Positions 7,737-15,189 of a stretch of 22,458 nt of DNA are shown piece after piece. The stretch's first letter is position 1; each line of letters starts with the position of its first letter. The stretch is from contig JAEUHU010000478.1 of the NCBI GenBank assembly GCA_016793305.1, forward strand, positions 1-22,458, given 5' to 3'. The translations under genes and the position numbers were made by a program. The notes beneath the pieces are model-generated. The model saw nothing but the letters and a program-made list of their open reading frames with translations. It ran no database searches and had not been told where the DNA came from. This DNA comes from Planctomycetota bacterium (GTDB taxonomy: Bacteria; Planctomycetota; UBA1135; UBA2386).

Positions 7737-8633
7737 TCAGTATTGCTTGTTGCCGCCGGCAGGAGCCGCGGCGGCGTCGAGGACGAGGTAGCGGGCGACG
7801 GCGTCCTGCCAGGTCGGCAGCGGCGCCCCGCGCACCGCGGTCAGCTTGTGCGTGTCGAGCACCGACCAGGCCGGCCGCGGTGCTGGCCGCTTCAGTTCGG
7901 CGGCGAGCTGGGAGCCGACCTCGACGTGACCGAGCCCGGCGGCCTGCAGCACGAAGCAGGCGAAGTCCCGCCACGAGCCGTGGCCTTCGTTCGCGGCGTG
8001 GTAGATGCCACCGGCCGGCCGGAGCCGCACCAGGTCGAGCAGTGCATCGGCGAGGTCGAGCGTCAGCGTCGGCCGGCCGATCTGGTCGGTGACGACCTTC
8101 AGCGGTTGGCCGCTGCGCGCGCGGTCGAGGATCGCCTTCGGGAAGTTCTTGCCGCCGGGCCCGAACACCCAGCTGGTGCGCACCACGTAGAAGTCGGCAC
8201 GGCCGTGCCCGAGCACCGCTTCTTCGCCCAGCCGCTTGCTCTGCCCGTAGACGGACAGCGGCTTCACCGGGTGGTCCGGCAGGTAGGGCACGCCGTGGGC
8301 CGTGCCGTCGAACACGAAGTCGGTGCTGACGTAGGCCAGCACGGCGCCGTGCGCCGCGGCCGCTTCGGCGAGCCACGCCGTGCCGAGGCCGTTGATCCGA
8401 TGGGCGTGCAGCGGTTCCTGTTCGCAGCCGTCGACGTTGGTCACGGCTCCGCCGTGCACGATCGCCGTCGGCCGGTGCTCGGCGATCGTGCGCACGATCG
8501 CGGCACGGTCGTGCAGCGGCATCGTCGCCGTGCCGACGCCGACCGCGCGCAGGCCGCGCGCCGCGGCCCGCTGCAACACGGCGCGGCCGAGCTGTCCGCC
8601 GGCACCGGTGACCAGGATGTCGGGGCGCACCAT
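7737..8633 (-). CDS. rfbD: dTDP-4-dehydrorhamnose reductase (RfbD/RmlD)
   Basis: RfbD catalyses the last, NAD(P)H-dependent step to dTDP-L-rhamnose. The 298-residue protein has the cofactor loop TGAGGQLG at 9-16, STDFVFDG at 103-110, and the catalytic pair in YGQSK (Tyr129, Lys133). RTSWVFGPGGKNF and DQIGRPTLTLDLADALL are strong RfbD signatures. The open frame runs further upstream into rfbA; I chose the ATG at 8631-8633 because the Rossmann fold begins a few residues later and the gap to the rfbA stop is then 11 bases. No strong ribosome site is visible. The substrate-forming epimerase rfbC is not in the window. Confidence 0.95.
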   Translation of the reverse strand: MVRPDILVTGAGGQLGRAVLQRAAARGLRAVGVGTATMPLHDRAAIVRTIAEHRPTAIVHGGAVTNVDGCEQEPLHAHRINGLGTAWLAEAAAAHGAVLAYVSTDFVFDGTAHGVPYLPDHPVKPLSVYGQSKRLGEEAVLGHGRADFYVVRTSWVFGPGGKNFPKAILDRARSGQPLKVVTDQIGRPTLTLDLADALLDLVRLRPAGGIYHAANEGHGSWRDFACFVLQAAGLGHVEVGSQLAAELKRPAPRPAWSVLDTHKLTAVRGAPLPTWQDAVARYLVLDAAAAPAGGNKQY

Positions 8634-8644
8634 CGTCTGCTGGC

Positions 8645-9379
8645 TCAGAGGTCCATCCGGTTGGCGCCGTTCTCGCGGATCAGCGTGGCGCTGCGGTAGA
8701 GCGACTCGAACGTGCCGGCGTCGGTCCACCAGCCCTTCAGCACCTCGTAGGTGAGGTTGCCACGGCGGATGTACTCGTTGTTGACGTCGGTGATCTCGAG
8801 CTCGCCGCGCGACGACGGCTTCAGCGTGCGGCAGACGTCGAACACCGACGGGTCGAACATGTAGATGCCGATCACCGCGAGGTTGGTCTCCGGCTGCTTC
8901 GGTTTCTCGACGATCTTGGTGACCTTGCCGTCCTTGATCGTGGCGACGCCGAAGCGCTCGGGATCGTGCACTTCCTTCAGCAGGATCTTGGCGCCGCCGC
9001 CCTGCTTCTTGAAGTCGTCGACCGCCTTCTTGATGTTGCCCTCGATGATGTTGTCGCCGAGCACGACGCAGATCTCCTGGCCCTCGGCGAACGCCTCGGC
9101 GAGCTTCAGCGCGTCGGCGATGCCGCCTTCACCTTCCTGGTAGGCGTAGCTGATGCGCTGCAGCCCGAAGTCGGCGCCGTTGCGCAGCAGCTGCAGGAAG
9201 TGCCCGGCCGAGTTGCCACCCGTCACGATCAGGATGTCGGTGATGCCAGCGTTCACCAGACACTGGATCGGGTAGTAGATCATCGGCTTGTTGAAGACCG
9301 GCAACAGGTGCTTGTTGGTGATCTTCGTGAGCGGATAGAGGCGGCTACCGAGGCCACCGGCGAGAACGACTCCCTTCAT
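8645..9379 (-). CDS. rfbA: Glucose-1-phosphate thymidylyltransferase, short form (RfbA/RmlA)
   Basis: This enzyme makes dTDP-glucose from dTTP and glucose-1-phosphate, the entry step for dTDP-sugars. The nucleotidyltransferase loop GGLGSRLYPLTK is at residues 8-19. NKHLLPVFNKPMIYYPI follows, then VVLGDN at 105-110, and VEKPKQPETN supplies the VEKP element. At 244 residues it is about 45 shorter than the classic E. coli type and lacks the C-terminal regulatory helices; short forms occur in several bacteria and archaea. The ATG start overlaps the upstream epimerase stop as ATGA. Together with rfbD and rfbB it supplies activated rhamnose precursors. A dedicated UDP-sugar specificity is less likely, given its neighbours. 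Confidence 0.93.
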   Translation of the reverse strand: MKGVVLAGGLGSRLYPLTKITNKHLLPVFNKPMIYYPIQCLVNAGITDILIVTGGNSAGHFLQLLRNGADFGLQRISYAYQEGEGGIADALKLAEAFAEGQEICVVLGDNIIEGNIKKAVDDFKKQGGGAKILLKEVHDPERFGVATIKDGKVTKIVEKPKQPETNLAVIGIYMFDPSVFDVCRTLKPSSRGELEITDVNNEYIRRGNLTYEVLKGWWTDAGTFESLYRSATLIRENGANRMDL

Positions 9380-10338
9380 GGCTTGCTCCGGCCGGCGTCG
9401 AGCCGGTACCAGTCGAACGTACGGCTCAGTCCTTCGGCGAAACCGATCGCAGGGGCGAAGCCGAAACGGGTTTTCGCGCGGGTCGTGTCGGCCAGCGAGT
9501 GCCGCACGTCGCCCTTGCGAGGTTCTGCGTGGATCGGGGGCGGCTGATGGCCAGGACCGAGACGCTGGGCGGCCAGCGCTGCGAGCTGGTCGTACAGGCT
9601 GCGTACGGTGGTCGACTGGCCGTAGGCCAGGTTCACCGTCGTGCAGCCCTCGCTGTTCGCGTCGAGGCAGCGCACGACGCCACCGACCACGTCCTCGACG
9701 TAGGTGAAGTCGCGCGCCTGGCCGCCGTCGCCGTCGATGCGCACCGCCCGACGTTCGAGCAACGCCCGGCAGAACGCGGCGACGACGCCGCTGTAGGGGC
9801 TGTCGGCCGGTTGCCGCGGGCCGAACACGTTGAAGAAACGGGTCACCACGACCTGCAGGCCGTAGACGCGCGCGAAGCTGCGGCAGTAGAGCTCGCCGGC
9901 CAGCTTGGCCGCGGCGTACGGCGACAGCGGATCCTCGCGCAGGTCCTCGTGCTTCTGCAGCACGTCCTGGTTGCCGTAGGCGGAGCTGCTGCCGGCGTAG
10001 ACCACGCGCGCCTTCGCCGCGGCGGCGGCGTGCAGCACCGTCGCCGTGCCGGTGGCACAGGCGTGGTGCGTGTCGAGCGGCCGTTCGAGCGAGCGCGCCA
10101 CCGACGGCAGGGCGGCGAGGTGCGCGACCTTGCGCACGCCCTGCATCGCCCGCGCGACTGCGTCGGGATCGGCGACCGAGCCGCGGTGGAACGCGACCGG
10201 CAGCCCGGCCAGGTTCGCTTCGCGGCCGGTGCACAGGTCGTCGAGCACGACCACGCTGCGACCCTGCCGGCACAACAGCTCGCACAGGTGCGAACCGATG
10301 AACCCCGCCCCGCCGGTGACCAGCACGCGTTCGCTCAC
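9376..10338 (-). CDS. NAD-dependent nucleotide-sugar epimerase, WbpP/GalE-like
   Basis: The 320-residue extended SDR has TGGAGFIGSHLCELL (8-22), GSSSAYG (116-122) and the catalytic pair in YAAAK (Tyr141, Lys145). The stretch TRFFNVFGPRQPADSPYSG (167-185), followed by DGDGGQARDFTYVEDVV, resembles UDP-N-acetylglucosamine 4-epimerases of the WbpP/TviC type more than classical GalE. It probably interconverts UDP-GlcNAc/UDP-GalNAc or UDP-Glc/UDP-Gal for surface glycans; the exact sugar cannot be read from sequence. I chose the GTG at 10336-10338. It overlaps the upstream stop as GTGA and has the best ribosome site in the operon. The stop overlaps rfbA. Confidence 0.88.
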   Translation of the reverse strand: MSERVLVTGGAGFIGSHLCELLCRQGRSVVVLDDLCTGREANLAGLPVAFHRGSVADPDAVARAMQGVRKVAHLAALPSVARSLERPLDTHHACATGTATVLHAAAAAKARVVYAGSSSAYGNQDVLQKHEDLREDPLSPYAAAKLAGELYCRSFARVYGLQVVVTRFFNVFGPRQPADSPYSGVVAAFCRALLERRAVRIDGDGGQARDFTYVEDVVGGVVRCLDANSEGCTTVNLAYGQSTTVRSLYDQLAALAAQRLGPGHQPPPIHAEPRKGDVRHSLADTTRAKTRFGFAPAIGFAEGLSRTFDWYRLDAGRSKP

Positions 10339-11300
10339 GGGATCCTCCCGGCCCGCTTCTCGGCGACGTACCAGGCGCAGAACCGGTCGATGCCGGCCCC
10401 GATGCCGATGCGGGCGCGGAAGCCGAAGTCGCGTTCGGCGAGCTTCGTGTCGGCGTAGGTGATCGGCACGTCGCCCGCCTGGTCGGGCAGCTGGCGCAGC
10501 CGCGCTGGCTTGCCGAGCGCCCGTTCGAGGTGGGCGACCAGATCCTTCAGCGACGTCACCGCCGCGCCGCCGAGGTTGTAGATGCCGTACGGCTGCACCG
10601 GCCGCATCGCCGCGACCACCCCGTCGACGATGTCGTCGACGAACGTGTAGTCGCGCTGCGAGCTGCCGTCGCCGAAGAACGGGATCTCGGTGCCGTTCGT
10701 GATGTGCCGCGCGAACTGGTGGATCGCCATCTCCGGTCGCTGGCCCGGCCCGTAGACGGTGAAGAAGCGCAGGCAGACGACCGGGTTCCTGCGCAGGTGG
10801 TGCCACGTGTAGCACAGCACCTCGCCGGCCTTCTTGCTGGCGGCGTACGGCGAGATCGGCCGGTCCACCGGATCGCTCTCGGCGAACGGCACCTTGGTCG
10901 AGCCGCCGTAGACCGAGGAGCTGCTGCCGAACACCAGCACCGTGCCCGGGTCGCGGATCTGCTGCAGCAGCACCTGCGTGCCGGTGACGTTGACGTCCAT
11001 GTAGCGCACCGGATCCTCGATCGACGGGCGCACGCCGGCGAGGGCAGCGAGGTGCACCACCACCGAGACGCCGTCGACCGCGCGCGCACAAGCCGCCGGA
11101 TCGCGCAGGTCGCCCTCGACGAACTGGAAGCGGGCACCGCCCTGTTCGGCGGCCTGCGCCAGGTTGCGGCGCTTGATCCCCACGTCGTAGAACGGATCGA
11201 GGTTGTCGAGCACTCGCACGGACGCACCGTCCCGCAGCAAGCGGCGTACGAGGTGGGAGCCGATGAAGCCGGCCCCGCCGGTGATGAGGACGAGTGGCAC
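10335..11300 (-). CDS. UDP-glucuronate 4-epimerase-like extended SDR
   Basis: The 321-residue protein has the NAD loop TGGAGFIGSHL at 7-17, then DNLDPFYDVGIKRRNL (32-47). That segment is characteristic of UDP-glucuronate 4-epimerases, which make UDP-galacturonate. SSSSVYG precedes the catalytic YAASK (Tyr152, Lys156). RFFTVYGPGQRPEMAI and FGDGSSQRDYTFVDDIV complete the picture. It is the first gene of the minus-strand sugar operon and starts with GTG; no clear ribosome site is present. It shares a 103-base divergent promoter region with the secreted HEAT-like gene. UDP-glucose 4-epimerase activity is the main alternative. Confidence 0.88.
   Translation of the reverse strand: MPLVLITGGAGFIGSHLVRRLLRDGASVRVLDNLDPFYDVGIKRRNLAQAAEQGGARFQFVEGDLRDPAACARAVDGVSVVVHLAALAGVRPSIEDPVRYMDVNVTGTQVLLQQIRDPGTVLVFGSSSSVYGGSTKVPFAESDPVDRPISPYAASKKAGEVLCYTWHHLRRNPVVCLRFFTVYGPGQRPEMAIHQFARHITNGTEIPFFGDGSSQRDYTFVDDIVDGVVAAMRPVQPYGIYNLGGAAVTSLKDLVAHLERALGKPARLRQLPDQAGDVPITYADTKLAERDFGFRARIGIGAGIDRFCAWYVAEKRAGRIP
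10344..10348 (-). promoter_or_regulatory. Strong ribosome binding site deciding the GTG start of the WbpP-like epimerase
   Basis: GGAGG lies five bases before GTG 10338, inside the last codons of the upstream epimerase gene. It fixes the start of the WbpP-like gene and shows that downstream genes of the operon may use internal reinitiation. Confidence 0.7.
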
Positions 11301-11391
11301 GGGAAAAGGGGCGAATGTGGTACCCCATCCCCGGGCTGGAGTCCATGCCGCGCACGCCGCGCCGGCTCGGGACGGAGCGACCTGGAGCCGC

Positions 11392-11406
11392 TACCATGCA
11401 GCGATG
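11392..11406 (+). promoter_or_regulatory. Candidate leaderless promoter: TACCAT, six bases, ATG
   Basis: TACCAT (11392-11397) is followed by exactly six bases and the ATG at 11404. This matches the spacing at rsmE and the thioesterase gene. An out-of-frame ATG lies inside the box. No clear -35 element is visible. Confidence 0.4.
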
Positions 11407-12225
11407 ACCCCGAGCCCGATCCCGCGCGGCCGCGCGTTCGCCGTCGGCCTGTTGCTCGCCACCGCAGCGGCCGCCCAACCCCCGGCCCCCGCCCCTGCCC
11501 CGATCGCGCCGGATCCAGCGCTGCCCGAGAAGCTGAAGGAGCTGAAGACCCTGGTCGGCGATGCGAAGATGCGCGACGACTTCCAGGCGGTATCGCTGAT
11601 CCAGCACCTCGCCACCGACCTGGACAAGAAAGCCGACAAGGACCGTGAGAAGTTGGCCAAGGCGTTCGGCGAGGTCCTGCGCGTGGCCAAGGTGCGCCCG
11701 GCCGGCCAGGACATGATCTACCGGGAGGCCGCGGACGGCCTCGCCAAGCTCGGCGAACTCGGTGCCAGGGAACTGGCGAAGGCGGTGGTCGACAAGCGCT
11801 TCGAGGACAACATGCCGTTGCGTACCCACCTGGTGCTGGCGCTCGGCAGGACCGAGGACGAGAAGCAGATCGACTGGCTGCTCGACACCACCACCCGCTC
11901 GCCGCACGACGACCTGCGTGGGGCCGCCGCCGAAGCGCTCGGCAGCTACCAGACGATGGACCTCAAGCTGCGGCGCGAGGTCGTGAAGCAGATCCTGCGC
12001 AGCTGGGGCAGCCTGCACGAACAGGCGACCACACTGCCGTCGACCGATCCTGGTGCGCCGATCCCCCTGCAGCCGCAGAACGCACGGGAGACGCTGCGCA
12101 AGGTCGAGGGCAAATGGGTGCGCACGCTGCAGCACCTGACCGGACAGACTCAGTCGGCGTTCGCCGACTGGCAGCGCTGGCTCAACAAGAACCCCAACTG
12201 GACCCCCACCGGCACGTCGAAGTGA
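11404..12225 (+). CDS. Secreted HEAT-like repeat protein of unknown function
   Basis: The 273-residue protein starts with a signal peptide (basic MTPSPIPRGR, hydrophobic AFAVGLLLATAAAA, probable cleavage before Gln25). A Pro/Ala-rich linker follows (to about residue 37). The body is helical and charged. Residues about 110-185 contain paired helices such as LGELGARELAKAVVD, THLVLALGRTEDEKQIDWLL and DLRGAAAEALGSY that look like HEAT/PBS-lyase-type repeats, usually protein-binding scaffolds. No catalytic motif and no cysteine is seen. I rejected the earlier in-frame ATG at 11203, which overlaps the divergent epimerase gene. Its stop overlaps the next start as GTGA, so it is made together with the CAP-domain protein; a physical partnership outside the cytoplasm is plausible but inferred. 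Confidence 0.8.
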   Translation: MTPSPIPRGRAFAVGLLLATAAAAQPPAPAPAPIAPDPALPEKLKELKTLVGDAKMRDDFQAVSLIQHLATDLDKKADKDREKLAKAFGEVLRVAKVRPAGQDMIYREAADGLAKLGELGARELAKAVVDKRFEDNMPLRTHLVLALGRTEDEKQIDWLLDTTTRSPHDDLRGAAAEALGSYQTMDLKLRREVVKQILRSWGSLHEQATTLPSTDPGAPIPLQPQNARETLRKVEGKWVRTLQHLTGQTQSAFADWQRWLNKNPNWTPTGTSK

Positions 12226-13376
12226 TTCGCCCGCCCGTTCGTTCCCGCGTTCTCCCCGCCCCGCTGGCCGCAGCACTCGCCGGGTTGGCGGGTTTGGTCC
12301 CGGCGCAGCACGCCACGGCCCAGGAACCGGCCCCAGCACCGGCGGTCGCCGCACCCGCCGATCCCGGGCCGCTGCTGGCCCAGCTGCGCAAGAACAACCT
12401 GCCGCTCGCCGATGCACGCGTCGCCACCGCCGAGCTGCGCCGGCTCGGCACGGTCGTGCGCGTGCAGGCCTCCGACCTGCTGCGCGAGCAGTTCCTCGCC
12501 CGCACGCAACAGCACGACAAGGAACTCGACCGCCTCGGCCGCGCCGCCGAACGCGCCGCCGCCACCGTGCAGAAGCAGCGGCTCGGCAAGGACGGGGCAG
12601 CACGCGTCGAGACCCTGCGCTCGACCGCGCTCGGCGTCTCGCGGCGCCAGGATCTGAGCAAGGACCGCATCGTGCGCGAACTCGACCCGATCGTCGCCGA
12701 ACTGCAGGGCCTGCTGCTGCCGACGCTCGACCAGGTGCTGGCGCTCGAGCCGGACCTCGGCCCCGGGCTCGACCGGTTGCGCGCCGCTCGCACCGAGCTC
12801 GCCGAATGGCACGCGCTCTACGCGGCGATGCTCGAGGGGTTCGACCTGCACCCCGACGTGCAGAAGCACCTGGAGAAGAACCCGGTGCCCGATCCCCCGC
12901 CCGCCCCCGAAGCGGTCGCGGCCACCGCCGCCGAATGGCCGCTGCTCGGCCTGCCGCTGTCGCCGCGCGATCGCCGCACCGTGCAGGAGAACGCGCAGCT
13001 GCGCGCGGCGATGGACGAGCAGGAGTTCGCCGGCACTCGCGCCCTCAACACGCTGCGCTACCTGCTCGGCCTGCCGATGCTCCGCATCGATCCGAAGCTC
13101 GGCGACGCGGCCCGGGACCACTCCGACGACATGGTGCGGCTGTCGTTCTTCGACCACAGCTCGCCGGTGCCGGGCAAACGCTCGTTCGCCGACCGCGCCA
13201 GCCGCTTCGGCACCAGCGCCAGCTCCGAGAACATCGCCACCGGCCACGAGGACGGCGAAGGGGCGATCCGCGGCTGGTGGTACAGCCCCGGCCACCATCG
13301 CAACATGCTCGGCAACCACGGCCGCACCGGCCTCGGTCGCAGCGGCACGATGTGGACCCAGCTGTTCGGCGGTTGA
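12222..13376 (+). CDS. Secreted protein with helical region and C-terminal CAP (SCP/PR-1-like) domain
   Basis: The 384-residue protein begins at a GTG overlapping the previous stop (GTGA). A signal peptide (residues 1-34, ending in ATAQ) and a Pro/Ala-rich linker lead to a long helical, coiled-coil-like region at 50-215. A second Pro-rich linker, PVPDPPPAPE, follows at 221-230. The CAP domain occupies about residues 270-384: ALNTLRYLLGLPMLRIDPKL, ARDHSDDM with His300, FFDHSSP with His312, SENIATG with Glu336, and WYSPGHHRNML with His358/359. These match the conserved His-Glu-His cavity of bacterial CAP proteins. Family roles range from ligand or lipid binding to peptidase-like activity; none is proven here. 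No cysteines are present, unlike eukaryotic relatives. Confidence 0.88.
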   Translation: MIRPPVRSRVLPAPLAAALAGLAGLVPAQHATAQEPAPAPAVAAPADPGPLLAQLRKNNLPLADARVATAELRRLGTVVRVQASDLLREQFLARTQQHDKELDRLGRAAERAAATVQKQRLGKDGAARVETLRSTALGVSRRQDLSKDRIVRELDPIVAELQGLLLPTLDQVLALEPDLGPGLDRLRAARTELAEWHALYAAMLEGFDLHPDVQKHLEKNPVPDPPPAPEAVAATAAEWPLLGLPLSPRDRRTVQENAQLRAAMDEQEFAGTRALNTLRYLLGLPMLRIDPKLGDAARDHSDDMVRLSFFDHSSPVPGKRSFADRASRFGTSASSENIATGHEDGEGAIRGWWYSPGHHRNMLGNHGRTGLGRSGTMWTQLFGG

Positions 13377-13538
13377 CCGGACGGCGAGCGCATCCACAAC
13401 ACGCCCTGAGGCGATTCGCCCCTGCGTGCGAGCCCCCACGAGCCCGGCTGCACCGCGGGTCTGCGCTCTGTGGCCCAGCCCCCTGCCCCGCACCTGCGGT
13501 AGACTGCCCCGGCCCCGCGAACACCGCTCGCCTTCTCC
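13377..13538 (+). promoter_or_regulatory. Intergenic region with candidate -10 (TAGACT) before the peroxidase gene
   Basis: TAGACT at 13500-13505 is the best TANNNT match. It would place the transcript start near 13512, giving a leader of roughly 27 bases. No strong ribosome site is visible before the ATG. No convincing terminator was seen after the CAP gene. Confidence 0.3.
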
Positions 13539-15182
13539 ATGCTGCTACGCTCCCTGTTCGCCGCGCTGGCCCTCGGCCCGAACCTGCTGGCCCAGCTCTA
13601 CCCACCGTTCGTCCCACCCGAGAATCCGCAGACCCCGGCCAAGGTGATGCTGGGCAAGATCCTGTTCTGGGACGAGCAGTTGTCGAGCGACGACACGGTC
13701 GCGTGCGGCACCTGCCACCAGCCCGAATTCGGCGGTTCCGACGGGCGCCTCGCCGGTGGCCTGCATCCCGGCCCCGACGGCCTCTACGGCACCGACGACG
13801 ACATCCGCGGCTCGGCTGGCGTCGTGCGGCAGACGGCGGGAGGCGCGTTCCGTGCCGCGGCTCCGTTCGGCTTCGCGACCCAGGTGACCGCGCGCACGTC
13901 GCCCACCACGCTCGGTGCGGCCTACCACTCGGAGCTGTTCTGGGACGGCCGGGCCAGGTCCACGTTCGTCGATCCCGAGACCGGCGAGGTGGCGATCCAG
14001 CTCGGCGGGGCGCTCGAGAACCAGGCGCTGGGCCCCATCCTCAGCCCGATCGAGATGGCGCGCCAAGGCCGCACGTGGGCGGACGTGCGCACGAAGCTCC
14101 AGCAAGTCGAACCGCTGCGCCTGGCCGACAACCTTCCGTCCGACATGGTCGCCGCCCTGCAGCAGAACCCGACCTACGAGTCGTTGTTCGCGGCGGCGTT
14201 CGGCGATCCGGCGATCAGTGCCAAGCGCATCGCGTTCGCACTCGCCAGCTACCAGCGCACCCAGATCCCGGACGACACGCCGTGGGACCGCTTCACGGCC
14301 GGAGACCCCACCGCTCTCGACGAGACGCAGCTGGCTGGCTGGCTCGCCTTCCAGTCGGCAGCGCGCTGCGTGTTCTGCCACCCGCACCCGGTGTTCAGCG
14401 ACGACATGTTCCACAACCTCGGCGTGCGGTTCGCCGCCGAGGATCCGGGCCGTGGCCCCTTCAGTCCGGGCGAAGCAGAGCTCGCCGCGTTCAAGTCGCC
14501 GACGCTGCGCAACGCCGGCCTGCGGCCGCGCCTGTTCCACAACGGCCAGAGCCCGGCGCTGGGCGACCCGAGCCAGGAGAGCGATCCCAACTCGGTGCGC
14601 AGCGTCTACAAGAACGGCGGCGGCGTCGACCCAAGCAACCTCGACCTCATGATGGCCCCGCTCGAGTCGCTCGGCGTGCCGGAGCGCGACCTCGACGACA
14701 TCCTCGAGTTCGTGCGCAACGGCCTGACGGACCAGCGCGCCGCGCAGCGACTGCCGCCGTTCGACCATCCAGACCTGCGCAGCACCTCGGCGCTGCCGCC
14801 CCGTACGTTCGGCGCGCCGCGTCCCGGCCACCACACGCCGTTCCTGATCGCCCACCTGCCCACCTACCCAGGCAACGACGACTTCCGGCTCGGCCTGGTC
14901 GGCGGCCGGGCCAACGGCCTCGGCATGCTGTCGTTCGGCGTGCAGTCGATCGAGCCGTCGCTGTCGTGGTTCGGGCTGCCGCTGCACGTCGAGCCGCTGG
15001 TGTTGCTGCCGTTCGGCTTCGGCGGTCCGAGCGGTGCGGTCGGCCAGACGACGCTGCCGATGCCGATCCCCGACGTGGCGAGCCTCGTGTCGGTGCCGTT
15101 CTACTTCCAGCTGTTCGCGGTCGACACCGGCGCGCCGTTCTGGCTGGCGAGCAGCCGCGGCTACGAACTGACGATCCAGTAG
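13539..15182 (+). CDS. Secreted di-haem cytochrome c peroxidase / MauG-family protein with extra C-terminal module
   Basis: The 547-residue protein has a signal peptide (LLRSLFAALALGPNLLAQ) and two c-type haem attachment motifs, CGTCH (Cys56, Cys59, His60) and CVFCH (Cys277, Cys280, His281). Between and after them are family elements: LGKILFWDEQLSSDDTVACG, ARTSPTTLGAAYHSELFWDGR, LSPIEMA, AFKSPTLRNAGLRPRLFHNG. These place it in the bacterial cytochrome c peroxidase/MauG superfamily, which uses peroxide or oxidises protein substrates in the periplasm. Residues about 435-547 are additional: GNDDFRLGLVGGRANGLGML through FYFQLFAVDTGAPFWLASS, a beta-rich segment I associate with C-termini of planctomycete secreted proteins. 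An acidic Gly/Asp loop (PGPDGLYGTDDDIRG, 78-92) could bind calcium. It stands alone, convergent with the dehydrogenase gene 7 bases away. Confidence 0.92.
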   Translation: MLLRSLFAALALGPNLLAQLYPPFVPPENPQTPAKVMLGKILFWDEQLSSDDTVACGTCHQPEFGGSDGRLAGGLHPGPDGLYGTDDDIRGSAGVVRQTAGGAFRAAAPFGFATQVTARTSPTTLGAAYHSELFWDGRARSTFVDPETGEVAIQLGGALENQALGPILSPIEMARQGRTWADVRTKLQQVEPLRLADNLPSDMVAALQQNPTYESLFAAAFGDPAISAKRIAFALASYQRTQIPDDTPWDRFTAGDPTALDETQLAGWLAFQSAARCVFCHPHPVFSDDMFHNLGVRFAAEDPGRGPFSPGEAELAAFKSPTLRNAGLRPRLFHNGQSPALGDPSQESDPNSVRSVYKNGGGVDPSNLDLMMAPLESLGVPERDLDDILEFVRNGLTDQRAAQRLPPFDHPDLRSTSALPPRTFGAPRPGHHTPFLIAHLPTYPGNDDFRLGLVGGRANGLGMLSFGVQSIEPSLSWFGLPLHVEPLVLLPFGFGGPSGAVGQTTLPMPIPDVASLVSVPFYFQLFAVDTGAPFWLASSRGYELTIQ

Positions 15183-15189
15183 CGGCGGG

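Noticed and set aside
5459..8092. 877-codon open frame on the plus strand
   Set aside because: It overlaps the thioredoxin-domain gene in another frame and rfbB in antisense; its arginine- and alanine-rich translation has no family resemblance. It is a product of very high GC content.
7675..11300. Near-repeated sequences near 7680, 10295 and 11265
   Set aside because: They encode the shared TGGAGFIGS cofactor loop of the extended SDR enzymes (rfbB and the two epimerases), so they reflect homologous protein motifs and not a repeat element.
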